From Amia ocellicauda (Eukaryota; Chordata; Actinopteri; Amiiformes; Amiidae), in assembly GCF_036373705.1 (NCBI RefSeq), contig NC_089852.1:37196207-37260206 (forward strand): a stretch of 64,000 bases of DNA, given 5' to 3'. The position numbers and the translations under genes are program-made. Under the pieces are notes generated by a model. That model made no database searches and was not told the DNA's origin. It worked only from the letters and a program-made list of their open reading frames with translations. Positions within the stretch are counted from its first letter, which is position 1; each line of letters opens with the position of its first letter. This document shows positions 30,950 through 44,500 of the stretch, in pieces.

Positions 30950-32955
30950 AATGAGAGAGAGTCGTAGTTTTCGGAAACAGGTTTAGTTTACAGAACAACA
31001 GCTTTTTAACGCACTGAACAGTCTCTCTTACTTTCTTCTCTACTTCTGCCCCGTAGGATATTGGGCACTGCATTTATGCCATTGCACCCTGTGACCAGCT
31101 CCCCCAATCACTGTGGCCCCCCTGTTTCCATGCAGGGTAAACCCTCCTTGAACTGTCCACGGACTGAAGCCCACACAATTTACCAAACAATACAACAATG
31201 ACAAACATCAAACACAAAGTGCCCCACCCCCCAACACATAGAACTGACTGACACTCAGTGCAGATCAATACAACCCCCTCCCACCGAGGAAGCACAAAAA
31301 CAAAATCTTAACAGTCTTAAGGAACTTTCACACCAAACGCGACCCATGACCCTGGAAGCCCTCACAATTTCCCTCTAACTTACAACACAAACAAGACCAA
31401 GGGGGCAGTTAACATGTTATGCTTGTGTACAGTAAGCAGGATTAGTGAGTGGCAATCCCAGAAGGAGCTATATATAGATCCACTGCTGGATGAAGGCCTC
31501 CCCATGATGTTTCCACTCGATCTATAGCTTCTCTTTTCCAAGCAACGCCTGCAAAGTTTATTTTTATCATTCACATTCTTTTTGTGGTTGTCTTCTAGGT
31601 CTTTTTTAATTGAGTGGGATCTAATTGAGAACTTCCCTTGTTCATGTTTGAGCTGTACTTGCATGTCTGACCTTTTGCCATTTGAACATTTTCACTCTTT
31701 CAATTATGTCACATATTTTCATTTGTTCTCTCCATTAATTTATTTTACTATCTACTCTAATTCTTCCATCTACATCTTTCCATGCTTCTTTGTGGCGTCC
31801 ACAGTTGCTGTAACATTTTAATGTTTAATGACATGGTTTCAGAGCGATAAGTACTGTATGCACTGGGGGTATGCATTGTTCAAATACTTTTTTCTTCAAG
31901 CAAGCAAGTAAGTAATGAAGTAAGTTAGTTAGTTAGTTAGTTAGTTTAACCACCTGTTAGTTAAATAATTAGTAGCCCAAACTCTGGACCGTACAATCTA
32001 GCATTTCTCAGTGTTTTCATACTTCCAACAAACATGGCAACGTGTAACATGTAACCTTTATCCCGACACTCTTTTCAGAATTCTTCCTTAGGTCTATTTT
32101 TTTAATTTGTAAGTGCTGTGCAGCACTGGAGAGCAGGCAGCTCGGGGCTTCTCCCTTGCTACACAACAGCAACCAATCCCTGGGTAGGCGTTTACTAGGG
32201 TGACTCTGGTGCTAGTGCTACTGAAACTTTACCGTTTGCATGATAGAATACCATTGGGAAAAAGGGGGGAATGCTTGGCTGGATGATGTGTCATTGAAAA
32301 TGTGTTGTTGTGGTTATGCCAAACTCCCAGGGGGCACGCGTTGGACATCATTTGGTGATACTAAAATAAAGAAGAAAAGTAAAACATCACAGCTATGTAT
32401 TTAAGCATTATTGGGTGTTTTTAAGGGGAATTCCCTTACAGCTGTCAGTGCAGAAAGGATTAAGCTTAAGCCAAGTCTGCATTTTAAAAGAGGAACTTCA
32501 CTTGAAAACACTGAAGAACATGTATGAACTATTTAAAAAAATGTATCTTCTGAAAAGTTTTAAATTCTTGTATGAAAACAAATGAGTGATACTAAAAAGG
32601 TGTTAATTACTGTAATTTGTTCTTTTCTAGAGCTGCCATTTTTAGTTTCACACACTAGTAACAAAGTGTGAGATAATTTTTTTATGATCTCGGCAGTAGC
32701 ACAAAAAAACAGGCAGTTGTTTGGGAAATAAAATAAAACATATACACCTCTACCTTGACATAATGCGGTCCTTGGGAGTCAAAAACCCTTCCCATGTTAA
32801 TTGCCATTCACATTGAACACAGCTCAAATGCCGCGTGCAATTTGTTTCTAGTGTACCAAGGCAGTTTTTCACTGGATGGTTGGATTAACCTGTAAAATGT
32901 CTATTATTATTTAACTCTGAAATGTTTTACTTGGTAATCAATAATGTTCAAATAA
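30950..32955. other. Spacer with no gene recognised
   Basis: Intergenic AT-rich DNA with a (TTAG)n tract at about 31.92-31.95 kb. A C-rich stretch at about 31.07-31.25 kb (cagctcccccaatcactgtg) looks unlike its neighbours and may be a fragment of an unidentified repeat. I see no coding exon. Confidence 0.4.
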
Positions 32956-32960
32956 AATAC

Positions 32961-33378
32961 TTAAGAACATAAGAAAGTTTACAAAGGAGAGTATGGTATT
33001 CGACCCATCATGCTCATTTGGTCTCCATTAATAACTAAGTGATCAAGGATCCTATCCAGTATATTTTTAAATGTTCCCAAATTTTCAGCTTCAACCACAT
33101 CACTAGGGAGCTTTTTCCAGATTGTGACGCCTCTCTGTGTGAAGAAGTGTCTCCTGTTTTCCGTCTTGAATGCCTTGAAGCCCAATTTCCATTTGTGTCC
33201 CCGGGTGCGTGTGTCCCTGCTGATCTGGAAAAGCTCCTCTGGTTTGATGTGGTCGATGCCTTTCATGATTTCGAAGACTTGAATCAAGTCCCCACGTAGT
33301 CTCCTCTGTTCCAGGGTGAAAAGGTTCAGTTCCTCAGTCTCTCAGTAGGACATTCCCTTCAGACCTGGAATAAGTCTG
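32961..33378 (-). repeat. LINE 3' fragment (CR1/L2-like ORF2 C-terminus)
   Basis: Read on the minus strand, the segment encodes a typical non-LTR retrotransposon C-terminal block: LFTLEQRRLRGDLIQVFEIM, then DTRTRGHKWKL, NRRHFFTQRGVTIWKKLP, and VVEAENLGTFKNILDRIL. It ends in sequence containing ttaagaacataagaaagttt on the plus strand. The 5' part of the element is absent. The assignment rests on the conserved RRLRGD, RTRGH and FF.R....W..LP pattern of these ORF2 ends. The exact clade is uncertain. Confidence 0.7.
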
Positions 33379-34640
33379 GTTGCTTAATTACTTAATATTA
33401 CATTGATGCCACAGAATGCAATCATGTGCTTTGGCCTGCAACGAAACGGCTTTGCAATGCAATCCTGAAACTTCCAGCTTTGATACATTGCTAATAATCT
33501 TGACAAAGGTCACACATTACATATTCATTGACCTTGGGTTCTGGGTTCTAATTCATAATCTCTGGACCAGATCTCTTATTAGCTGTGCATTGTAAAAACA
33601 CACGTGTCTTCAAGTACATGTTGTTTAGGAATGTTGCACAGTGACTACCAAGAAGCCCGTCATGCATACATGGTTGAAGGATAACCCCAAATGCCAACAT
33701 CAGATTTTTCAAAACTATTGCATTTACACAGAACTGTTAGGGAGTTTACCATTCAAAATAGATTTTAAATGTCAAAGAACAAATAAGTAACCATATTTAC
33801 TGAATCACCCAGACTTTTACTTCTCCTTTTGAGTTAGAAAGTGACATACTGGTAATCCACCCTTCTCTGGAGAAGAAAAAATGATTCTCGTAAAGCCCTT
33901 GGAAACAGGCAAGAAAAAAACAAAAACATTTAAAAAGCACATTATGTGTGTGTGTGTGTGTGTACTGAAAAAGCTTTGTGGCTGCACTCTGCGAGGGACA
34001 CTGTGTAGGCTAAACACTTGTTCCTCATTCCAAAAACCTCAAACAAAAATGTCGACATGGTTATAGTGGGTCCACCCATATTCTGGGTCCACAGTAATGT
34101 TAATAGTATGATCTCATTCACACCTAGAATATATTGTGCAATATTACTGCAACTGAACTACGCTGAACGTATATGCAAATATGTATGTATTATGTATAAC
34201 ACCATCTCGTGTAAACACATCAAACACAATTATAATCAGAGCAATGACTGCAGGCTAAATTTAAAAATCAAACGGGAACTGCACATTGCTGTCACAATCT
34301 GCGCAGCCAGCATATTTGCAGCAGTGGCTTAGGCTGTGCCTGCTCAAAAAACAAACACAAATAAAACCAATCCAAACAACACCAAGGAAGTGCAGGCTGT
34401 TATACATTGTAATTGTTAAAATTGTCAGTGAATATAAATAAATGAAATACTTTATTACATATGACAGTTCTGTTAACTTTGAAGTCTGCATTTCTGAATG
34501 ATTGGGTCCTTTCTCTGTTTAGTACGCTGTGTAGTGACTTTTTCTTACGTAGACTGTAGCCATTCACTGTGAGCTACGCAGTAAATGGACACTAGGTGCT
34601 CTGTGAATGGCAGTAAGTAAGAGGTGTTGCACTGGTAACA
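33379..34640. other. Spacer upstream of DYNC2H1
   Basis: AT-rich DNA with a short (TG)n tract at about 33.945-33.963 kb. No gene, structured RNA or mobile element could be recognised. Confidence 0.4.
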
Positions 34641-34760
34641 ACGAAAGCTTGTGTGTGGATACAGCAGCCGCGGAGCTGCTCTTCATGGCCGATTGCGTTA
34701 ATGGTTATTTTTCTCATTTATTTTACATGTTTTAACAGGGGTCCTGTTTGGTCTAATTCG
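34641..34760 (+). other. Probable non-coding first exon/promoter region of DYNC2H1
   Basis: A good donor (ttcg then GTAAGTTAG) lies at 34761. A good acceptor (tttatttatatttactcag) ends at 35505, only 14 nt before the DYNC2H1 ATG. A 745-bp intron in the 5' UTR is therefore likely. The exon's 5' limit is unknown, and the GC-richer patch cagcagccgcggagctgctc at about 34.66 kb suggests that it is nearby. A 17-codon upstream frame (ATG at about 34.69 kb, ending TAA) would lie in this leader. Confidence 0.45.
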
Positions 34761-35305
34761 GTAAGTTAGATTAGGTTATTTATATCCCATTCTGGATGCC
34801 TCTCTTGCCGAGTTTACTCAGACGAGCACTTTCAGGATTGCAGAAGACTGTTTCAGTTAATGTTTATTTAAAAAAAAGAGTTTATTTCCCCCCTTGCTAT
34901 ATACATTCAATACATTTAACAACAAGGGCTGTGCAGAACTGTTTCAACCGAATTAGTAAAGTGTCATCTATTTATTGTAGTCGGACTACTTTTAACGTGA
35001 GGTTCTTGATATGCTGAATTAGTGTTAAAACTGGTCAAATTATGTTATTATATTATTTTAAATACCCATGCAGATGAAACATCTCAATGATGTTATATCC
35101 GGATGTAATATACATCTATGTTAACTGGGGAGAGCATGAGAATATATTTAGTTTAGTTTGCTCAATTGACTGTATTCACTTTCTAAAATCTCCCTTCACT
35201 TTCAAAATATGTGTTCAAAGTGACTCTTGTACTGCATAAAGAAATCCACAATATCTGTATGCTGTCATGGCTCCCTTTCCTGGGGAAGATTTTTTTTGAA
35301 TCATT

Positions 35306-35457
35306 ATTACATTACATTACATTACATTATTTGTCATTTAGCAGACGCTCTTATTCAGGGCGACTTACATTTGTACCCATTTATACAGCTGGGCATTTTA
35401 CTGGAGCAATCTAAGTGAAGCACCTGCTCAAGGGTACAACAGCGCTGCCCACCTAAT
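35306..35457 (-). repeat. SINE, 5'-truncated, in the DYNC2H1 leader intron
   Basis: The (TTACA)n tail at 35306-35330 is followed by gtcatttagcagacgctctt, gggcgacttacatttgtacc and gctcaagggtacaacagcgc. This is the reverse complement of the SINE 3' domain and body seen at 9.88 kb. The pentameric tail suggests a subfamily different from the ATAA-tailed copy. Confidence 0.7.
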
Positions 35458-35519
35458 GATAATGTTCTTTAACCTTCTCATTATGTTTTATTTATATTTA
35501 CTCAGTGAATAAGTGAAAG

Positions 35520-38500
35520 ATGCCACTTGGAGAGGGAGATACAAGGAAGCAATTCATCCTCAATACAACTGCAAACTATTTTGGCCTTCAACCCTCGGAC
35601 CCAGCTGTCCTGTCGCTGAGCCACTGCGTGGAGTTGAACAATTTTTTAGACGATGGCAATGAATTTGTGCTCTCTGTGCATAAACCAGATGATGAACTGC
35701 TTATGTCCAACAAGGTGAGCAATAATTATCAATACTATTTATAATTTAGCTAAAATCACTTATTTAGCTGGCTTTACATTATGTAGATCTCGACTACTAC
35801 CAGTTGACATATTTAGATTTTGTGACTGGGTGTTTGGTTGTTTGATTTCATTTTTACTGGGTCTTATCAACAATAACATTTACAAGAAAAAACATCCCTT
35901 GTATTGTCTGTGATGCACTGTAATAATTTTAAAAATTGATTTTTTAGGGGGTTGTGCTTTCATTTGCAGGTAGATTCAGACAACCCCCAAGACAAGGTGC
36001 TGGTATTCTTCAAACTGCGTCCTGATGTGATAACAGAAGACAATATCCACAGAAATGTCTTGGTCTCGTCCATGTTGGATTCCCCCATTAACTCCCTGTA
36101 TCAGGCTGTGCGCCAGGTGTTTGCACCTGTCCTTCTAAAGGTGGGTCCTGTATATTCCCACATTCAGTCTTCACATTTATTTCTCTGTAATGTTTCCCAA
36201 AATGCAGTACTTAAACCTATGTGACACTGTGCTTTTTGATTCGGAAGGATGAGAAGTGGAGTAAGAACTTTGATCCAAAACTCCAGAACCTTCTAACCGA
36301 GCTGGAAGTAGGCCTGGGCTCAGCTGTGAGGAGATTAGATCCAAGTTACCCTACAAAGAGAAGTTGGAAAGAAGATGATGTTTTGGGTATGTAGATTTGT
36401 ACCTCTTCTTTAACTGTACCAGTGAATTTATCTGACTGTCATGAGCTTCCACTAATTTACTAGTATAAGTTATGAGTTTCCCCAATTAATTTGTTCCATA
36501 TTGGGACCATTATGTTTAAGAAAACTGTTGAAATGAAATGTTTTTTATACTACAGTCCATTGTCAGAGTTTAGAACGGCAAATGTCTCACAGTGTTTCCT
36601 CTTTGCTCCAGGTATTTTAACACCATGTGATGAATTTCAGTATTGGGCAGATCTCTCCAGGGCTGCGGGGAAGTCCAGTATCAAGGAGAGGGCAGCTCAT
36701 TTCAGTAATCTTTTTCAACAAATCGAAAAGGTTTTTGCACGTTCTCCTTATTTTCCTTGATTTATCAGGGGTGAAAGCATTGTTCATTACTGAGAATAAA
36801 TACTGAATACTGAATACATAAATAATGAAATGCCTAAGTTACAATAGCAATTCTTATTTTGTTTGACAGGATTACAGCTATCTGGAAAGTGTTTCGTTAT
36901 CTGATGCTGTAGATTTGGTGGATGTCACAAGGGAAACCGTGGATGATGTTTGGAGACAAACTGAGTACGATCCTTACCCAGAATCACGCATGCAGCGTTT
37001 AATGGATGTCATAGGTATGGAACTTGAATAGAACAGGGGAGCTGAATAGGGCAAATGCTGTTTAAAGTACTTTCTTAAAACCACTGATCAATAGTGAAGA
37101 TCCGAGAGAAGCTGATTTAACACTCAGCTCTCCTTATCACAATCGCCAAATGACATGAGCTGGGATAGGGAGGCCCCCAGATAATTTTTTTTTTTTTTAA
37201 TCAGAACCTTTTTGTTTTGACTGGTCTCCATTATGAGTCATAAATGTCTTACTTTGACTCCTAGTCTTTTCCCTGTGGTGCTTATTGTCAAACAAGATAA
37301 AGAAGTGATTAAGTATTGATAATGTCTTATTTTCCCTGTCTGTTGGATGATGTATTGCAGGCTCCGCCCTGGGCAGGTATGTGCAGAAGAAGCTGGGCTC
37401 CTTGAAGCTCTGGGATGACGTCTTTCTCTCTGTAAAGGAGAGCCTAAGGGCTGGCATTACTGTCTGTGAGCAGTGGGTCGGGTGTTGTGAACATCTGACT
37501 GGGGAGCTATGGAAGCGCTACACCCCACATCAGTGGCAGGGCGACAAATATTACCCACAAGGCCTTGGGAAGTTGGTGAAACGTCTTGAAGAGGTTCATA
37601 GTTTTAGTTATTACAGTTATTATGTTATGTAAAGCTTACCACACATACAGACGACAGTTGTGCAATTGATGACAATTTTCATATAATAGTATATATAATT
37701 TAGGAATAATTTATATCATTAATTGTGAGAATGTCGGGCAGTGTGGATGTGATCAGGTGTCATTCTCACTATAGGTCTTAACTATACGTATCATCCATGA
37801 GAAGCTACTACGTCTCTTGCCAGCTGATAAACAGCAAGTGCTCTCCACGGCCCGCATTTTTGAACCATTTGCGGGGCTCAATCCCCTGCACTACAACCCC
37901 TACACTGAGGTGAGTCACGTTTCTATGTGCAATCTGAGAGCTTCAGACCGTATCAAAGCACGTTTTATAATGTTTGCCGCCACCCAGAACTTTACAGCTC
38001 TTCTGATGCGTTTTTTTTTCAATTACAATGAGGAAATGAAAGACTTTTAAAGCTGAATGTGTGTGTTGTCAACCTTAAAGGACACTAAGGCAAATTAATA
38101 TTGCAACGGAAGTCCTAGACAGAAGTCCTTCCCTGTAGGTTTGAGCACAATCCTCTTTTTGTCATTTCCAGCCTCTGTGGAAAGCGGCCGTGTCCCAGTT
38201 TGAGCGAGCCATTGAGCCTGCAGAACAGGAGATTGCCAGCAAGTTGAAAGCCTGTATTGTAGATGTTCAAGAACACCCACAGCAGGTAACCATTTCCTCT
38301 TGTGGTCGGTGGCTGTTGGCTCTGTGATTCTGTGCACTTTAAGATGCGGTTTGCTTTTGAAGTTTTGAGTTTTCCAGCCAGACTTAAGAGAAGCTGAAGC
38401 TACGTGAGGTGATTTCCAGAGAAGAGGCTCTGAGAGGTTGTTGAAAGGTGTCTGCTAAACAACCATGCCTGGTAACATCCTCTCAGAGCTAGCATTTTGT

Positions 38501-41500
38501 GTGTCAGCCTCCACACACGATTTTGAAACAATCTTAAAGAGCTGATGAAGCAGAATGTACTTCAACAATCCCTTCATCTAGAGCTGCGACAAAATAACAG
38601 GAAGTTATCAAAGCCCAAGTTACCTAATTTTCATAGATGAAGTATGGTTTTGTTGCCGTTGGCAGTCTGATTTAAAATGCTGCTGAAAGAGTACACAGTG
38701 CAGTTCCTGACACAATGTTGTGATAACATTTCAGAACGTGCCGATGTTGAAATAATATCCCGGACGTTTTTCTTTCTGTTACTCACATCCGGAGGAATTT
38801 TTTTAACTTAAGTTACGAGCCCAAAACCATCATTGCACTCCTGTGTGCTTCCCTAATAGGAGTGATGTCAGACGGATGCAACAGTACAAGCTGTCGCCTG
38901 TGTTGCTCTGGACTTATAAGTGACAATTGCGACATATCAGCAGTACAATTGGCCAGTGTTGTACTTAAACAGACTAAACAACATGCAGTGATGCTGTAAT
39001 AATGCAATTCATCAGATCCCTGCCTACCCTTTCACTAGTACTACAGAAATAACTAAAACAGTACTTTTTATTTCAGCTCCTGCAAACCTTCCAGAAATAT
39101 AAAGAACTGATAAAAAGGCCAAACATTAGTAAGGATTTGCTCTCGGAGAGGGAAACATTACTAGCAAGACTAATAGACTACACTAAAGGTATGCTGAGGT
39201 TCACATACTTCCTGTACCTTCATCAGTTTCCTGTGCAAGGTGGACAGTGTTTAAAATTGACATTTGAAACAATGTAAAACATTATAAACTGCAGGAAATA
39301 CAATCCTGCTGGAAGTTATATTTGCTTATTTATTATTTATTTTTTCATTTTATAAAATACTTCTTTGAAGGCAGCTAACTGGTATTTAACAGCACAGTAT
39401 TGTTATAATGAATATTACTCACTTTGTTTTATTTAGGTTATTAACCAGTGTTTTCATGTCCTGAGTCAGGCCTTCGCACAGACTTTGAGAATCGCTGTCA
39501 TGGGGTCCCCGGAGAGAAATCGGGACCCCTTGCTGGCAGAAACCTCCCTGAAGTTGTCAATAACATTGTGTGGGTCCGGCAGCTGGTTTTAAAGGTAATG
39601 TCCTCAATTCAGAAAAGTAATATGAAATCACTGTACTTAATATTTAAGAGCTTAGGCCTTCACCTAATTGTTTTGTTTGTTTAATGTGCTTAAGTGGGAA
39701 TATACCATAATGTTAAAGCTTTTCTCTTTCTTTCCTGCTGTGGATTACTTTTCGTATAGGTGGAGGATTCCATCAAAATATCTGGGGCCCTCCTGTCCGA
39801 TCTGTCTGGGTTTCGCTCCTTCGTGAAGTACTCGGACGATTTGCAGGAACAGCTCCGGGCCTACGAGCAGGATCAGTTTGACGATTGGTCCAGAGAGATC
39901 CAATCAGGACTGACTGATCCAAAATCTGGCATCAGGTAGGAGGCCTCTGAGGGTGTGGACTGGAGCTGCAGCTGGGGTTGGGTCGGAAAAAACCCTTAAC
40001 GTGTCAATCCTATGTAGCTCGTTTCCCTGTGCTTTGACACTTACAGACTCTGTATGACACGGGTTTACATGCATCCTCAGCCCTTTCATGTGTTAACCAG
40101 TTTATCCACGGGAGATTTAACGCGATCCTCGCTCTCGCAGTTTGCAAGCCAGTAACCGTGTGATGGAGCTGGATCATACTGATGGCACGCTTAAGATCCA
40201 GTACTCGGACCGCCTGGTGACTCTCCTGAGGGAAGTACGTCAGCTCACTGCCTTGGGGTTCGCAATTCCTGCTAAAATCCAGCAGGCCTCCAGCACCGCA
40301 GAGAAATTTTACAGACAGGCTGTCATCCTCAAACAGGCAAGTTCGTGGAAAGACATTAACAAGGTCTACTACTACTGCAGAGTTGTGTGGGGTAATTAAT
40401 TGAGGTTGAAGTGTATTGATTGTGCGTGTTTGTGTCGCAGGTGTCTCATTTTTACAACACAATAGATCAGCAGATGATTCCCTCCCAGAGACCCATGATG
40501 TTAAACTATGCCTTGGCTTTTGAACAAGTCATTAAGGTAATTCAATACTGTGAATGTCAATTGTTATATGTCTTGCAGTTATTTAATTTTCTGTTTCATT
40601 TCACTCTTAAAAGGGCAGTTTAATGGTCATTTGAACGAAAGGGAACTTTAACAAGCAATTTCTTTACCCCTCGTTGGTTCCTCAAAATAAAATATAACCG
40701 TAGAAATCAAGACGGAGAAAAGGCATTGATGAAGGCCTCTCCTGTTTGATGTGCAATGGCTTGTTTTATTTCAGAATATCTCTATACTCTGATGCTTAAT
40801 AACAGTATTTCCAAACCACGTGCCGAGATTCCCTGTTTTGTAAGGCATTTTCTTCTTATGCAGAATCCTAAAGCCCATTCCCGTGAGTCGGGGGAAAAGG
40901 TGCAGATAACCTGGGATAACCCAAAAGAACTGGAGGTGTACATCGGTAAACTGCAAACAGCTGCAGAGCGCCTTTCTACAGAGAACCGAAAACTGAGGAC
41001 GTGGCATATGGACTTCACTGAAAAGGTACTTTTTTAATGTTGTTTTGCAGCGTGTGGTTTATATATGTACAATGTGCACAGGAAAGAGTTGAGAACATCC
41101 TATCGATAAAGATAAAGAAATGATCAATTTTAACCAATTCAGGGTCTTTCAAACCTGTTGAATTACTGCATTTAATGACACTTTAAAAGCACACGTGAGA
41201 TATCATAGCTTAAACTGGATTTCAATGGCAATTCATTTATTATTTTTTGGTTTGTTTTTGTTGCAGCAGATTTGCTTTGGATCCTGTTATCTATGTATCT
41301 TTAGAATGATCAACATGTTCAAAAGGTCTATTTCAGACGTTTGGGTGTGCTCTTGTGCTCGATTCAAAGAATGCTTCACATCCTTCACAGATAGTCACCC
41401 TTATGAATGTTGATCTACTGCGGCACCAGCAGCGATGGAAAGATGGGCTACAGGAGCTGCGAACAGGCTTTGCCACTCTGCAGTCACAGGTGTGCACGGA

Positions 41501-44500
41501 ATTATATGTTTTGCTTACATATATGTAGCATGTGCAGTCAGGACCCAGTGTGAATGCACATCCATGCCCAGAAAGGGATGATGTCACTGTATCATACTCC
41601 AGAACTGTGCACCCTGTGACGTATAGGTTTCTTTAAAGGTCAAAAGACTACTGTTAACATCTGTTCATGTCCCATGATGGGCGTGCACTTTTGTTCTCGA
41701 CATTTGGATGGATTTCAAAATATGCAAGCTCATGACTCTAGGGAGCCGCGAACGCGTGTCATCACTGAGAGATGTCAAGCTTCACTTCCGCTCTGCTTGG
41801 CAACGTCCCAGGGAGTGCCTCCTGGTTCCGCACTGACACTCGCTCACTGACGCTGCAAACCGCACCAGAACTGATGCTTACCATTCAGTCGCTTGGCTGT
41901 GCTGTGCGTGCCTGTGGTTTTCAAAACAGGTGCATTTGCATATTTATACACGCTCCCTTTTGGCGCAGCATTCTTTGATCTGATTCGAACCCTGATGGGT
42001 AGCCAGTGTATCTGCGCCAGGCATGCAGTAATGTGTTTTTATTATCTATACCGAAGAGTGCAGTGTAAGCGATGTCTTTAGCTTGTCAATTACCTGACTT
42101 TTTACAATAGTCAAAGAAAACAATAAAATATGTATTTATGTAACTGTTAAGATGTATTTTTTTAATGTTGTATTTATTATTTTTAAATACAATTTGCATG
42201 CATGTGTAGGGCTTCCGCTCCAGTGACATGAAAGCATGGAGACAGCACTGGAATCATCAGCTCTACAAAGCTTTGGAGCATCAATACCAAGTCGGTCTGG
42301 AGGCACTCAATAAAAATCTCCCTGAAATAAATATTGATTTAACCTTTAAGTAAGTAGTTAATTTCTAAAGTGTCTTGTGTTTCCTGAGGTTTAGAGTGTG
42401 CATAGTATTATTATTTCTTAGCAGACACTGTTATAGTGGAATACATGGGAATGTTTAATTGTCTGCTTTGGTTTTTCAGTCAGGGTTGAAATTGTATCCG
42501 TTCTTTTGTGAAGTTCTACACGTTGTGATTTTTTTTCTCTTGAATTCTGCACAGGCAGGGGAGGCTACAGTTTAAGCCCCCCTTTGAGGAGGTCCGTGCC
42601 AAGTATTTCAGAGAGATGAAAAGGTTCATCTCTATTCCCAATCAATTCAAGGGAGTGAGTGAACCCGGCGAGGAGCTCATCTTCTCCATTATGATTGACA
42701 GAAATGCCAGTGGCTTTGTCACCATCTTCAGTAAGGCAGAAGACCTCTTCGGCCGGCTCGCCCTGGTGCAGGAGAAGTTCAAGGTTTGCCACATTTCCCT
42801 GTTGTCTGACATATTTAATCATTCAAAAGCGTTAGAGGCAAGAATGTGCATCAGGTATCTTGGTTCCTTTTCATTCTTAGTCTCTGTAATTTGTAAGTCA
42901 AGTAGAATACACATGAATTTAAATATGCAGTGTGTCTGTTATCTATATGATTTATATTTTGCATGTTAATCAATTCATAAATGTAGTAAGTTTATGGCAC
43001 ATGGTTTGTTTTACCATACTTATTTGACCATTTTCCAGAGTACAGGAATCACCATGCACAGCAGATTGTTTTTGTTTTTTTAAGTAAAACTGGTTTCTGA
43101 ACAGTAGGCTATAGTTTATGTGACGTCTTGTTTTTGTGTGATCATAACGTAATGCTAAAACTGCAGGACTTTGCAATACCTTTCCCCAAATGTTTCTTAA
43201 CTTCGAGGGGCTGCTTTTTTCTTTTCCCTTTTTATTTAACCCAGATGTATATGTGTTCATGTGTGTGTCTGTCTGTGTGGAAGTTTATGTGGCAGAGTGG
43301 CAAACCACAGTTTCTGCCACTGGTTTCACAATAATAACGAAACTATCTAAGGACAGATAAAAACAATAATATTGATATTATGCACTCACTGACCCATTCG
43401 CTAATCCCCTGAAATTGTCTATAAATACAGAGAAATGGCTGTAGTTTCCCTAAAAATTAAGCTGTACTTCTGGCAAGCCTCTCCAATATGTATTTTCAAA
43501 TTCTTATTTACTTGACTGTTTTAAAGGCTATTCTTATTCCCATGTAAATGATCTTCCTTTACCAATCATGCTGTGCTTGTATTGTCAGGAGTGGGTTGTG
43601 TTGGGCCAAGTGGATATTGAAGCTTTGGTAGAAAAGCATCTCCACTCTGTCCAGGACTGGGAGAAGAATTTGAAGGCACTGAAAGCCAGAGGAAAGGAAT
43701 CTGAACGCTTGCCGAGGTATTATATTCAACAATGTGCCGGAAAGAGAGAGCCTTGCAGGATTTTCTTCTCTCCTCAGTGTTTTTTTTTTCAGGAGTGTGT
43801 TATTATTATTTTTTTTTAATGTTGACTTTGTATTGCTTTTTTTCTTTGTTCAGCTAAAATACTTGTATTGCTTCACTGAACCAGCAAATGGCATTGCAGG
43901 ATAACTGCTCACGGTTCCCACCTCAGGTTTGCTGGGAAGTGTGTGTATTGCTGTGTGAGAACAAGCAGTGCAATTATTGAGAATCGTTAAAATGCAAAAC
44001 CATTTGTGTAGATTTATCCCACTTTCAAGTATTAAGCAGATGTATATCAGCATCTGTTTTCAAAGTAATTGAGGTTTGCCTTTGAGTTCCCCCTGGGATT
44101 AACCTACCTGCTGGATATTGATTTATGTTTAAGACATCTGCTTAAAATGTTGCTAAGTTTTCTGTGGTCCCTTAATTTGTTTTACCCTCCATTTTACATT
44201 TTACAGCACAGAGAAGGTGGATTGTATTACAATCAATTGTGATCCTGTAAAGGCTGTGATTGATGACTTAATTCAGAGGTTGTTTGATGCTCTTCTCATG
44301 TCTTTGAGGAAATCTATTCAAGGTAAAACTCATTGGCACAGTAATTGAATGCAATACTGAAAACACAAAATATGTATAATTCATAGAGAATATTGAAAAC
44401 TGTATAATTGGATTATGTTTGGTTGCTTGGTTCTTGAGGGATAAAAGCACCTTGTCCTTGGGATTTGCGTACGTGATGTGTACAGCCATCCTTTACTTAT

